DNA of 54,328 nucleotides, from NCBI GenBank assembly GCA_002077045.2, contig KZ111142.1:1811563-1865890 (forward strand), in the 5' to 3' direction. Below the pieces are notes generated by a model that was not told where the DNA came from, searched no databases, and saw only the letters and a list, made by a program, of their open reading frames with translations. The stretch comes from Rachicladosporium sp. CCFEE 5018. Taxonomy: Eukaryota > Ascomycota > Dothideomycetes > Cladosporiales > Cladosporiaceae. A program made the position numbers and the translations under genes. How positions within the stretch are numbered: the stretch's first letter is position 1; every line of letters starts with the position of its first letter. This document shows, piece by piece, positions 10,755 through 21,534 of this stretch.

Positions 10755-10899
10755 AATGCGAGAGAGGTAGAGGAAGAGAGAGAGGCGGGGATACTTAGGG
10801 CAATATTCTTAGCTATATGGCCGAGTATCTCAGCGTCGACACGTGGTTCTTGTCAAAGTGAACGTCATGTTTGTGGTCGGCATTGGTGGGCCATGGATT

Positions 10900-13122
10900 C
10901 AATTTCATCCCAAAGCGGTATGCCGGGGTCGCGGCCCGAACGAGCCTAAAGTCAGAGTAGACTTCGTCATGTTTATCCGCCATCACAAGATGTATTGACA
11001 TTTGGCAACATTTTCTTCGCCTGAAAAATGAATCTGCAGCTCGACATGGTGCGAGCACTGTGTTTCAGTGTTATTTCTGTGGGAGCAGTGCCAGCACCAA
11101 GGCAGCGGGCAGGATACGAATCGATGCTCAACAGGCTCCGAGTGACATTGAGTCCTTGGACGAGTTCACACAACACAAATATGCCGACTTCCCAGAGAGA
11201 ATCTGGTCGTTCAAGTGATCGAGCCTGCCTGGATAGAGAGGCTCCAGCTTTGTTGGTTGATGTTGTTGCCGAAAACACAAGACGGTCCACATGGTCAAAG
11301 GGAGTATGGCGGGAAGCCCGCGACTAACGGATGCGCCATACGAGTAGTCTCTAGCAGAAGGTCTTGCAGGCATAGGAGATCTCGCAGGTGTCTCTAGATG
11401 CATCTACTTTTGGTGAGTAACTCCTGCAAAATGTACATTCGGCCTAGGAGAGCTGCCAGTTGCGACTGGCATAGAGGACCAGGTCGATTACTCGCTCCTC
11501 CAGGCGAACAGCGGACTACAGTAGCCGGCCCAGCATACATCGCACCAGTGTGAGCTCGTCTTGGAGTGTGCGACTGCATCAACACTGTACGCTGGGTGAG
11601 CGTGCACGAAATGTAGTCTGGGTCGAGTAGTAGTAGAGAGATAGCTCTCTCCCGACCCTAGAGCCGGGTTTGGAGTTTGGCGGAGTTGTGTGGACGTGAT
11701 TGTGCTACAAGACTCAGCTCGTGCCTGATGCAAGCGAAGCCAGCGGCTTACACCCGGCGGTCACAGCGTGCTTGTGCTACCACCACAATACACGTGGAAG
11801 CCACGAGCCCGTGAGCGGCTGCGGGTGTAAAAGTCGTTAGTGAGGGCCAATGTAGTACCTGAAGTCGCAGTCCATGGGTCAATTTGATTGCATGCGGTGC
11901 TGCAAAGCTCGTTCTGGGCGCCGAGCCTCTGACCTCATAAGATCTGGGGTGCCGATAATCGCAAGTCTGAACAATGCGAAGGACCATTGCTCTATCCTCG
12001 GGGGAGAGGATCATGAGTGAGTACGAGGTTCTTTTGCTTGAGTTTGATGATTCAATCCAGTCTGGTCTCCGCACACATGCACAGTACCTGGCGCATTTCG
12101 CGAAGATCATGCCCCAATATGCAACACATCCGCACGCTGCGCATCGGCAATATTGCCAGGGATATAGCGCCGAGTTGTACTTACGTCGAAGTAGGCACTG
12201 TGAAGTACCCAGTACTACAGCCACGATGACAGAGGCCCAGAGGCGTCGGACATGGCGACAGTGAAGATACCTATGAAGCGCCATTGACAGCATCTGAACC
12301 TTCCCGTCTATCTTTGAGCTTGCATCCGTGCCGTGCGCGTGCCTGACCAGGATGTCAGATGTCGCTACATAATACGGCCACCTGCATTTCGGACAACAGG
12401 GTGTGAAAATGACACCATCGCGGCATACAGTGGCACAACAGTACCGAGATCAAACTCTGGTACCGACTGATGTTCGATAGCACGTGGCGGCGACATGGCA
12501 ACAGGGATCTAGGTTCACTTTAGATGATCGGTATCTGTTTCCGGCATTAGCCATATTGCATGACTTGGTAGTCGTGCGTCGTGGCACGACAAGGACGAGA
12601 GAACAATCGCGGCAACATGGCAAAGGCAAAGGCGTCTAAAACACCCATCGATGACGATATGAAATAGCGGTCCTCAACAGTGTCACGTCTCTCCGATTGG
12701 CAGTCGCGTTGTCTCATTGGTCCATATGCGGCGATGACCAATTGTCCCAACATCCATTGCACTATCGAGAGACGGAACGATGTGGAAGCACACTAGCAGC
12801 TTCGATCGAGCTTCCACCGCCCTGTCAACATCATAAGTGGGCTCCCCGGGCGGGCTAGGATGCTGTTCACTCGATAGGCGAGATTGCTTCGCTTTGCGCC
12901 GATAACGCGTTGTTGTAAGCTCACGTACCAGCTCCGAAGCCAGGCTGAACAGAGTGACACTGACCTCATGGGCGATGCGATGCTCACGATCGGACCATGG
13001 CGTATCAAGGCATTCTCTCCGTATGGTTCGGCCTAGTGCAGAAGCTCTGGCGGAATGCTCCTAGCGCAGTGATCTAGCGCAGCCGTTCCCACGTGCTCCA
13101 AGATTGCGGCATCGAAATAACG
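10900..13122. other. Gene-poor stretch, nothing recognised
   Basis: About 2.2 kb between the duplicated segment (as far as it can be followed) and the assembly gap. Open frames here, the longest being minus-strand 11,748-12,293, have no domain, signal peptide or codon pattern that I can support. Overlapping frames on both strands of similar length suggest chance openness. Copy A may extend a little into this stretch, since copy B is cut by the window end. Confidence 0.6.
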
Positions 13123-13222
13123 NNNNNNNNNNNNNNNNNNNNNNNNNNNNNNNNNNNNNNNNNNNNNNNNNNNNNNNNNNNNNNNNNNNNNNNNNNNNNN
13201 NNNNNNNNNNNNNNNNNNNNNN
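13123..13222. other. Assembly gap (exactly 100 N)
   Basis: A run of exactly 100 N, the conventional filler for a scaffold gap of unknown length. It sits immediately outside the left inverted repeat of the degraded transposon, so the element's left end and its left flanking target site are missing from the sequence. Confidence 0.99.
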
Positions 13223-13357
13223 GTCGGTTGCGGCTCGGTTGCGGGGAAGGCCAAGGTGCTCCTCATAGTAAATTTGGTGACAGTGACCTCAATCGTGCCT
13301 ACTATGCTACATCGAGTTCAATTATGTTGTTGCCAAGGCTCTGATTGAGGTGTTGTT
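13223..13357 (+). repeat. Left terminal inverted repeat of the Tc1/mariner element
   Basis: The 64 bases 13,236-13,299 pair with 16,390-16,453 in reverse complement with three mismatches by eye. After a diverged middle part, 13,331-13,357 pairs perfectly with 16,321-16,347. The outermost part contains a short tandem of CGGTTGCGG and runs into the assembly gap. Confidence 0.9.
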
Positions 13358-13364
13358 AGTTTCT

Positions 13365-14420
13365 ATGCTCGCTATCGTCGTCGAAGAGCGTGTGTTGCTA
13401 CCTACCATGCCTCTACCTCTTAAGGATCACATAATGTCGCGGATCTACTACTAGCTCTTCACGGTGGGCCGCTCTATAGAGGAGGTTGCCGCCGACAATG
13501 GTGTAAGTACGAGCGGAGTGAGGAAGTGGCGTCAAAATTAGAGGTTGTTTAGGTCACTAAGGCCGCTAGGAGGAGCCTTAAATATAGGCCGGCATAAGAT
13601 CTTAACTAGGCATAAGGAGGAGCTAGTTCTTAAGTATCTAAATGAACACCTAACGGCGTATCTCGATAAGGTGGCCTAGTACATCTTTAATGACTTCGAT
13701 AAGGTAGTGTCGACTACTACGGTATTACGGTTGCTATACTCTCATTAGTAGAGTCGTAAAGTAAGTAAAAAGATCGCGCATTAACGCTCCGATGAGCTAC
13801 GTGCTAGCTTCTTTAGAAGGCGGCTCGGTTGGCCTATTCACTAACTGGTCTTTATCGATAAGAGCGCGTATTGCCCTCGCATAGGTAATAGGAAGTATAG
13901 CTAGAGTCCTATTAACCAACGAGCATACGATATCTAGTTCCTCGAACGTACTAAGCGATAGAGTATATTACTAGCTCTCTCGATCGATAGCTACCTGCGA
14001 GATCCTCTTATTATATAGGGCTCTATTACTATAGAGCTATTTAACGAGTAGATGCTTACTATAGTTATCCCTTAGTATAGGTCTAGCACTATCTTTATGA
14101 TAGATAACGCGTCGATCTACTATACCGTTAGCCTCGTAGAGACCATTATCGAGGCTGGCATAGAGCTCCAGTTTTTGCCTCCGTATTCACTAGATCTGAA
14201 TCCTATCGAACAGTCCTTTAATATGTTAAAGGCGTGGATCCGTCGGCATGTCGATAAGATAGAGCATTATCCTTGCTTTAGAGACTTCCTTCTACGTGCT
14301 ATCGAGTCTATGGCCTACTAGAGTGCGGAGGGATAGTTTAACGAGAGTAGTTACGAGTTGGTATAGTCGATTATGCAATATCGACTACGTAGACGTCGCT
14401 GTCCTCGAATTCGGAGTTAG
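13365..14420 (+). pseudogene. Tc1/mariner DD34E transposase, RIP-inactivated
   Basis: One reading frame from an ATG at 13,365 (or 13,407) to a TAG at 14,418-14,420 shows a complete transposase scaffold interrupted by more than a dozen TAG/TAA codons and no frameshift. The N-terminus has helix-turn-helix wording (RSIEEVAADNGVSTSGVRKW). The catalytic part shows LVFIDKS, where the family has IDES (first Asp kept, Glu changed to Lys, a G:C to A:T change). Then come MIDNAS (second Asp) and DLNPIE. Thirty-four residues separate the second Asp from the Glu, giving DD34E. All stops fit CAG/CAA or TGG codons mutated by RIP. It cannot make a functional transposase. Confidence 0.88.
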
Positions 14421-14854
14421 TGTGCCTAAGGCAATAGCTAAGTCTATAGATACAACTTCTGTAATATACTATATATGCTACCTTTAAGCATATAATTATG
14501 TAGCTATAAGTCTCTAAGTCTTAATGCAGTTTATCGCATATCTATACGTATAGTATTAACAATGTTATCGCTATTATAAGGTTAGGGCTCTATTACTGCC
14601 TTAAATCCGGAGCAGCTTCGGGGCTACTAGGCTATAGGCGGCTATATCCGATAGCCTAAGGTAGCAAGTTTGCATTAACAGCCTATAGCATTGCTACACC
14701 GTATAGCAAGATAGCTAGCATATCGACATATAGCTTAATAGAGCTAAATCTTAGCTTCAATATAAACTAATCCGCTTGTCGATCGAGTAAGTATTCGTGA
14801 TGTTATAGGGTGCTAAAGTTTAGGTATAGCATACGTCAAATTCATGACTTTTAC

Positions 14855-16282
14855 CTACTTAGAGTCCGACACTCTCATACTACGCTATAACAACCATTCC
14901 TTTACTAATCTACGTATACGACGACGATAGCCAGGTGCTAGATCGAGATCCTTCTACTCCGCAAGATCTGCTATGCTAATGCTATCTATAGAGAAGCCAT
15001 TTATAGCAAACACCGAAGCTATCCGATCTAAAGCTGCTTCTTTACCACGCCACGTCGATTGAATATAACACTACTTAAAGAACTGCTCCCTTAGCTCTAT
15101 CGACGAGCTCTAAGAGGCCGGCATCCGCACTAGACTCGACGTTAAAGCCTCGTTCGCTACAGGTCTAGCTACTACCTTCTTATTACTATTAAAAGCGAAG
15201 CTGAAGTGCGTTAAAGGCGTTTAAGCAACCGCCTTACTACTCGACGACTCCTTGCTACCGCTCCTTACCGCGTTACGTCGATACTCCGACTCTATCTACT
15301 AGATTATACTACCGGAAGGGGCATCGGTAGTGAGCGTGCCATCGCGAATAGCCTAGGCCTATTACGTTAAGATCTAAGCGTAGATAGTACGGTAGTAGTC
15401 CCATATATTACGTACTCCCTAGTAATATAGATACGAGTAGTTATTATAGTTCTTTACCTTATAGATCTACCGCTCGGTTATGTCGATAGCGAGGTTACCT
15501 TGCCCTTCTAACTACTCACGCTAAGTGCTTATTATAGCTATCTGACTATTCGTAGCACTCCGACGACCCTACGTTATAGGAGGTAGTATAGTAGCCGTAA
15601 TAGTCTGCCCTTTAACGACGAGCTTTAGGCCCTTCTTCTTATCGGCATACTATACCTTCATGTTATCGAAGAGCACGGCAAAGTTATTAACGTTATCCGT
15701 TAACCAACTCTTCTTACCGAGCCGCTCGAAGCTAACACGTAACACGATCTTCGATAGGCCGTATCTAGAGAGCTTCGCAACCTCGCTCTTAATCTACCTT
15801 TTAGCCTCGTCGATTAGCTATTAAGTACTACTACTAGAGGTGTACCGCCGTACGGTGCTATTTAGAAGCTTCTTCTCGTATACGATCTAAATCTAAGAGT
15901 TATATATAAAGGCTAATTAATTTGATAATGGCTCTAGCGTGCTATCTAGGGCCTCCTCCTCTACGACATCCTTATTAATAGCACCCCTCGGAAGCTCTGC
16001 TCCTTCGTTGCCGGCCTACGAGCTATTAAGACTTAAAAGAGGTGGGCTAGAAGTGATATCCGTGATTACCTAATTAAGGGCCTATAATTAAGCACCGCGT
16101 GCTATAAGAGATAAACTAGTCCGACGTATAGGAGGCTATAATTGCGAGCGTGCAGCTCTTCCTTTCTTACTACCACCACTAACACGACGTGATTGCTTGG
16201 TCACCTTAGCCGTAGAGGTCACTTCGTTGGCACGCGCCTTGCTACTAGGTTCCCGCGTGCGAGGAGGCCTAGGATCTACCAT
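14855..16282 (-). pseudogene. Second ORF of the transposon, function unknown, RIP-inactivated
   Basis: Reading the minus strand from an ATG at 16,282, a single frame of 476 codons reaches a TAG at 14,855-14,857. It contains many TAG/TAA codons, no TGA and no frameshift. The N-terminus is basic (Lys/Arg/Ser-rich). The middle holds runs such as LSRYGLSKIVLRVSFERLGK. A Tyr/Asn-rich block may once have held cysteines, because RIP turns TGC/TGT into TAC/TAT. The C-terminal part ends in DLAPGYRRRIRRLVKEWL, which looks like a helical DNA- or protein-binding module. I do not recognise a family. Its place inside the repeats and convergent orientation argue that it belongs to the element; capture or nested insertion are alternatives. 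Confidence 0.65.
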
Positions 16283-16320
16283 TTTGAGAGCATACAACTA
16301 CCAACCACACGAGCAACACG

Positions 16321-16459
16321 AACAACACCTCAATCAGAGCCTTGGCATCGACATGAAATGGACCAATGTGGACAATTGAAGTAGGTGTGGGCACGATTGA
16401 GGTCACTGTCACCAAATTTACTATAAGGAGCACCTTGAACTTCCCCGCAACCGACCGAC
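16321..16459 (-). repeat. Right terminal inverted repeat of the Tc1/mariner element
   Basis: Reverse complement of the left repeat in two blocks (16,390-16,453 and 16,321-16,347) separated by diverged sequence. The inner edge is 38 bases upstream of the second ORF's start codon, so the repeat probably also carries that gene's promoter. Confidence 0.9.
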
Positions 16460-16482
16460 ACAGGAAACTGCAAGGAGTGGTA

Positions 16483-17114
16483 ATTTGCCGTTCGGCAAGA
16501 ACGCGCATTCTAGCGACCGGTGAGTACATGCAGCGCTGGGCAATCGCGACTGCGCCACCATGCAGCGCGGGAAGATGGTTCACCTTTTCCGCAGCCCGTG
16601 CTCGGTTCTGTGCAATCTCTTTCTGGTGTAATGTCACAACGCGCCATCTCGGTATTCACGGTGCGCAGTCCAGTGCCCTTTAGAGACACCGATCTCGAAG
16701 TAATCTTCTACTGTGTGACGATTACTGAGTTAGTCGATCGACCAGTCGAGAACCCTGCCGAGTTGCGTCAGGTCTACCAATCTCAGTGTGTTAAGCTCGA
16801 TAGGTGTCGGTCGTTTACGAATTATCAGGATCTCCGGCCAAGGTTGACTCCTGTTTCGACGTTGACAGTTCGACATTGCGCTAGTCCTCCCGAAGGCTAG
16901 TAGTACTGTGTGCATGATGATCCAGCGATAGGCGGTGATCCTTTGGACTTAGGAGAGGGTTGTATCACTTCTTGGCCTTGTCGAAGCATAAGTAAATAAA
17001 AGCGCGGCAATCACAACAACTCAGTCTTCTTCAGACCTCTTTACTATTGGGCAAAACCACCGTGGATCTTCTTTGAAAAAAGCTGAGTAAGATAAAGCGT
17101 CGACCATTCTACCG
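16483..17114. other. Intergenic, no gene seen
   Basis: About 630 bases between the transposon and the CCCH gene. Short open frames on both strands overlap each other and show no recognisable motif. The stretch should contain the promoter of the CCCH gene. Confidence 0.55.
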
Positions 17115-18579
17115 ATGGCGGCATCAAGCTTGAGCGGTAGACTGAGCAACTTCAAGGAAGAGGAGAGTTCTCGCCATGCATCCATTCACGTTCGTATCCT
17201 CGAGGTCTGAGAGATCAGATCCCGTGTGCAGAGCTAAGTTTCTCTCTAGCAATTGATTGAAGACATCGACCGTTTGCAAGGAGAAAATGCGAGCCTGCGA
17301 GTGAGCCGTTTGAGCACCAACCAGATCCCTCATGACTGACACAGTGCGTAGAGCCAGCAACTTCACTTGAGTCGCGGAAATGTAAGTCCGCATATACTCT
17401 CACGTAGCAAGATCGCCTAATGGACCGCTGTCTTACCAGTCACCGCCATTCGCGCTAAGTACAATCAACGGCGATACTACGCAGGTGAGGATATTCCGCT
17501 ATCTGCAAGCTTCGCTAATGCCACTCAATTCTTGGATCAATACGTGACAGAGGGCGTTGATGGAGGCCGGCGCGCAGCGAGCAGTCTGGAAGCTGCATTG
17601 ACAACGAGTCTGTCGGGCTCGGATACCACTAAACAACACTTGACCTCAATCGTCTACGTCTTTGTTGACATCGATGAACTCTCGAGAACGTATGTCGAAG
17701 CGGGGATATTGACGGAACTTGCTACGCTGCGTGACTTTTTCCGAGGCTTCAACGAGGCACATCCATTGATCAACGCTATCAATGCCGGAAGTCACAATGG
17801 AGGTGCAGATACTAAAATCAAGGGTGCGTCCGGAACAAAGTTCTTCCAAGATCTTGCGACTAATGAGGTGCCTAGACACAATCAGGTTCTTCACACCGAT
17901 GGAACAGTGTCATTATCTTGTCTTTGCAGGATCATTGAGCACTGAATGCGTTAGCTTCTTGCGAGATTGTTGCAACGACGCATCCTTGGGACAACGACTA
18001 AAGCCGATTGAGGCTGTACCCTTTCCACCTGACCTTGGGTCCCTGATGAGTCAGTTGGCTGTCCTGAGATTCCCCCAAATCTTCCGATCTGAAGATTTGG
18101 TGGATCCTAGCCCGGTCAGCAGCGGCTATCCACCTTGGCGGCGGCGAAACGTACCCCAGAACGTCCGGGACTCAGGAGTGAGCCTACTCTACCCTAGTAG
18201 TACGACATCTTGGAACGAAACCCAGCACAGCCTATACTTCAACAGATCTGGCGAAAGATTAGATACGCCTGTACCGACCTTCGATAGGGCTGTTGCCGAG
18301 CGGCTAAAATTACGAAAGCTCTGCAACCGGCATTATCTCACCCACTGTCAATACTCGGGAGACGAATGCAACAGCAGCCATGACTTTCGCCGATTGACGG
18401 AGCAGGAACGACTTGCTCTTCGCAGCCTCGCCAGATCGGTCGCCTGCCGAAAGGGGATAAGCTGCGACGATAAGAATTGTTGTGCGTCTCATTATTGCAG
18501 GTACGGTGCAAGGTGCACAAAGGGCGAGGATTGCCAGTTTCCCCATATCTCGGACACAGAAGTAGCAGAGATTCGGTAA
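17115..18579 (+). CDS. Coiled-coil / DUF7923 / triple CCCH zinc-finger protein
   Basis: Exons inferred from splice sites and phase: 17115-17204, 17250-17300, 17352-17381, 17440-17484, a fifth ending at 17823, and 17876-18579. The order is a short coiled coil (QLIEDIDRLQGENASLR), a DUF7923-like domain (PFALSTINGD, then GGRRAA, FVDIDELSRTYV, ADTKIK, IRFF, YLVFAGS) and three C-terminal CCCH fingers: C-x7-C-x6-C-x3-H, C-x5-C-x4-C-x3-H and C-x5-C-x5-C-x3-H. Such proteins are presumed nucleic-acid binding. The fifth exon's start is problematic. Spacing in the family calls for an acceptor at 17,527-17,528, where the sequence reads AA instead of AG. A usable acceptor at 17,551-17,552 would delete eight residues from the loop. 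The gene may therefore be damaged or newly spliced. It lies 780 bp upstream of a HerA-like ATPase on the same strand. Confidence 0.7.
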
Positions 18580-19359
18580 GAACTCGCATGTGCGGAGGAT
18601 AGTGTCATGTATCGCGAGAGGCCTAAAATTTACATATGGCGTTTTCCATCCGAGTGTGGATGATCTTAGGACCGTCCGCAACGACAGAGTTCAATGATAA
18701 CAACTCGATAGCATACCCCTAATTGGTCCTGCGTTATGACCAGACGTGATCGAAATCCAACACCATGTCGATCTCTCAATGGTTCGTTCACAGGCGGGCG
18801 GTACTTTTCTCCCACTTTTTGCCAGCAGCTAGCAAGAGTGCCCTTGTTCACCACATGTGGAAAGCCAACATGCCCGCTCTATCCGTGTTGTACGCCACCA
18901 ATCATGTGGTAGCCCTGATCTTGCTGCTGTCCGCATGCATCATCACTGCTTCTGAAGGGTATGGAAGGTATCGAGTAAGGGGAAGGGTAGTTATGAATTG
19001 TGGCGGTAGGGCGCGCTATGGGTCAGAGATGCATGCTATACGAGCGGGAGCCCACGGTATAGCATCTTGGTATTCAGCGTTAGCGCCTACCAACACATGC
19101 AGTGGAACCATCTACCATTGGAGATCGCATAGCATCACTACAGTCTCGGCCGCGCCGTCCGCATCACGTGCACTACTGCTTAGAATTACTGGTGCATTGC
19201 GTGTATACGTTACAGATGACAACGTGTACTTGAAGCTTGCATCAACATAGCCTGAGGATAACATAAGCTCGAGCTCAAGCTTTTCTCATCACATGTGCAA
19301 CCTGATTATCGACAAATCATCAAAATACCACGTCATCGGGACAAGGTATCTTCCGCGAT
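18580..19359. other. Intergenic; one unsupported 161-codon open frame
   Basis: Spacer between the CCCH and ATPase genes. An open frame at 18,765-19,250 has one hydrophobic run (VVALILLLSACIITA), but I see no domain or cleavage signal in it. It is not called as a gene. Confidence 0.5.
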
Positions 19360-21534
19360 ATGGCACTCAACTGCAATGGATGGGAAGACGACGGTGCGGA
19401 CAGTGAGGCATCTCTTTATCGACAACTCTCAGCACTAAACTGCAGTCCGACAAGTGGGATCGCAGAAGATCTTCATACGAGACCTCTGATGAGCTCAGCT
19501 GTGAAAGAGGCGGTTGACAAGGATACAAGAGCCATACGCAATCATGAGGACTCGCGCAGAGGCGCGATGGCATTCGACCAGTATGCAGTTCCACGCTTTC
19601 ATACAGGTCATCACCACTTGGTGGCCAACGGCGAACCTATCCTGATGAACATCAGTGCACCACACTCTACATTTCTCTGCGGTTCGCAAGGAAGCGGCAA
19701 GAGTTATACCCTCAGCTGCATTCTGGAGAATTGCCTGATGCCGAATAGGAGGATCGGACGGGTCCGCAAGTCACTTGCCGCCATTGCCTTCCAATATGAT
19801 CCTTAGTCCGCTGGAACTGTAGCAGAGACTGCATTCCTTTGTTCAATGGGTGTCTACGTCATCGTCTTGGTGACTCAGAGCAATGGGCGTGCCCTACGGA
19901 CAGCATATAGTAAGATTGCAGGCGCCAAGGAATACCTGTCCGTGACACCACTTCTGTTCCGCCCTTCAGATCTCAGCGTTGAGCGCATACACAAGCTCAT
20001 GGCATTCGGTCAAAAGGAAGGCTCTGTTCCGCTTTACATGTCAGTGCCGCTGTGCATTCTTCGGCAAATGGCCATCGAATCTAAGGGAGATGCCTTCGAC
20101 TACCTAGCATTCATAGGAGCCCTCGAGAGTGAAAATCTGACCAAAGAGCAGATGGGTCCGTTGAATCTGAGGCTCGAACTTCTTGAAAGCTTCTTGGACC
20201 TTGCTGCTCAACAAATGCGGAACCATGCGAGAAGTCTTTTGAATGTGGAGTCAGGGACCTTCACAATCGTTGACCTGAACGATCCCTTCAAGGACCCGGC
20301 GACTGCATGTGTACTCTTTGACATTTGTCTGGGTTTGGTGAAGCAACAGCAGGAGTCATGTGGCCTCATCGTTGCACTGGACGAGGCGCACAAGTATATG
20401 ACGACATCTCTTGCGGCATCAAGATTCGCAGACAGCCTATTGAGAACCATCCGAGAGCAGTATCACAACGCAACCAGGATTATCATTGCAACACAGGAAC
20501 CTACGATCTCAGAGAAGTTGCTGGACTTGTGTTCGGTATCGATCGTCCACAGGTTTAGCTCCCAAGCCTGGTTTGCTGCCATTCAGAATCATCTCGGTGC
20601 AGCTTCTAAGGTTGGAAGGTCTGCTATGGAGCAGCAAATAACTTTCTCTCAGATCATGGATCTGGAGCTTGGTGAGAGCTTGGTCTGCGCGCCCTCTGCT
20701 GTCTTGTGCCTGGGAGAGACGGGAGTAGAATCCAAACTTGGAGACCAGGCGATCAAGATGAAGACCCGCACACGGCTCGGGCTTGATGGAGGGCTAAGCG
20801 TGCTGGTATCTTCCTCCAGGAACCTGGCCACGACACCAAGCAGTGTCACTGAGAGTTCGCCTGAGATATTATCGCCTCCGACGAACGATCTTGCAAAGAT
20901 CACATTTACACGTAGCAGCACCTCTGGATGCGCTTCTTCACTGAATGCTTCCATTAATCAGGATATGCTGGACAGTATGCCTAAGTCAAGAGACCAGATC
21001 CATACGGAGGATGGACGCGTTCTTGTTCCAGATGGATCGAGATCCTTTCTCCTGCTGATATGCTGTTCATGCAACAATTTTGTACTGATCCAGTTCCGGC
21101 AGCACCTTCTCCCTCGTTTCACTGAACTTGATCACGAAGCGATACCTGCAGGCTTGGCCTACGCGACCTGCATGAAGTGCCAACTGGACAGGGTCAAAGA
21201 GACCAAGAGCGCCTCAAAGCAATTCGATCTTGCTCAGTCGAAGGAGTTCCGTAGCGGGAGAATTTAGATCGACAACAAGCTCCAGCAAGACATAGTGAGT
21301 GCGTTTCGACGCGGTTTGTCATCTGTTATGAGAGTTTTGTTGCGTGACAGTCGTGTGATGTATCTGTTTCTGAGGGTGATCCAGCGGGCTTTGGGGGCTG
21401 GAGAATTGATTCATATGCTTCAACTCGTGGCACACTATAACGGCAACGAGCCTGTAAACCTCCGACTGTTGGTACACAAGGATGGCGATTTCTTTAAAGC
21501 GTCGATGCAGCCAGCCAGTGTAGGTACTTCATAA
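19360..21534 (+). pseudogene. HerA/FtsK-like P-loop ATPase with in-frame TAG codons
   Basis: One frame of 725 codons begins at an ATG at 19,360 and is interrupted only by TAG at 19,804-19,806 (codon 149) and TAG at 21,265-21,267. The N-terminal piece has the Walker A motif GSQGSGKS at residues 108-115. After the first TAG the frame continues at once with family-like sequence, the Walker B motif LIVALDEAH near residue 340, and a TQEPTISEKLLDLCSVSIVHRF segment typical of HerA/VirD4-type ATPases. The C-terminal third has CCSC and CMKC pairs that could bind zinc. Coding after the second TAG is less certain, so that one may be the natural stop. The first TAG must remove activity unless it is read through. 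Both ambers are one C-to-T change from CAG, the RIP context. Confidence 0.75.

Larger units (their letters stand above)
8562..10899. repeat. Segmental duplication, copy A (direct repeat of 51,999-54,328)
   Basis: Identity to 51,999-54,328 starts abruptly at TATGCAGTGCTTCCCATGC. It runs in the same orientation to at least 10,899, where the other copy meets the window end. The offset is 43,437 bases, falling to 43,429 after one 8-base deletion in copy B near 8,611. By eye about 98% of positions match. The segment holds a small membrane-protein gene and an SMP-30-like gene, both intact in both copies. No inverted repeats or transposase are visible inside it, so it is a gene duplication, not a transposon. 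The true right edge is unknown. Confidence 0.95.
13223..16459. mobile_element. RIP-degraded Tc1/mariner element with two convergent ORFs
   Basis: The element is bounded by long inverted repeats (13,223-13,357 and 16,321-16,459). Inside are a DD34E Tc1/mariner transposase frame on the plus strand and a second long frame on the minus strand. The two converge on a spacer of about 430 bases. Both frames stay in register for hundreds of codons and are broken only by TAG and TAA, never TGA. TA dinucleotides abound and CA is rare compared with the flanks, the pattern expected from RIP (CpA to TpA). At more than 3.2 kb it is about twice the usual Tc1/mariner size. The right end could extend a few bases further to a TA at about 16,481; the left end falls in the gap. 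Confidence 0.88.

Noticed and set aside
11748..12293. 181-codon minus-strand open frame in the gene-poor region
   Set aside because: Cys/Arg-rich translation with no domain, overlapped by open frames on the other strand; chance openness is more likely.
17440..17543. Reading the CCCH gene straight through 17,440-17,552 in the frame of the downstream exon, without intron four
   Set aside because: It would lose the PFALSTINGD stretch that matches the family's start, and the GTGAGG donor with CTAAT branch argues for an intron; kept only as an alternative.
17824..17885. Alternative acceptor for intron five of the CCCH gene at the CAATCAG before 17,886
   Set aside because: It leaves the wrong phase and a stop soon after; the CCTAG acceptor at 17,874-17,875 keeps frame and gives the expected IRFF motif.
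18765..19250. 161-codon open frame with a hydrophobic run between the CCCH and ATPase genes
   Set aside because: No clear signal peptide, no conserved motif and no splice structure; not supported as a gene.
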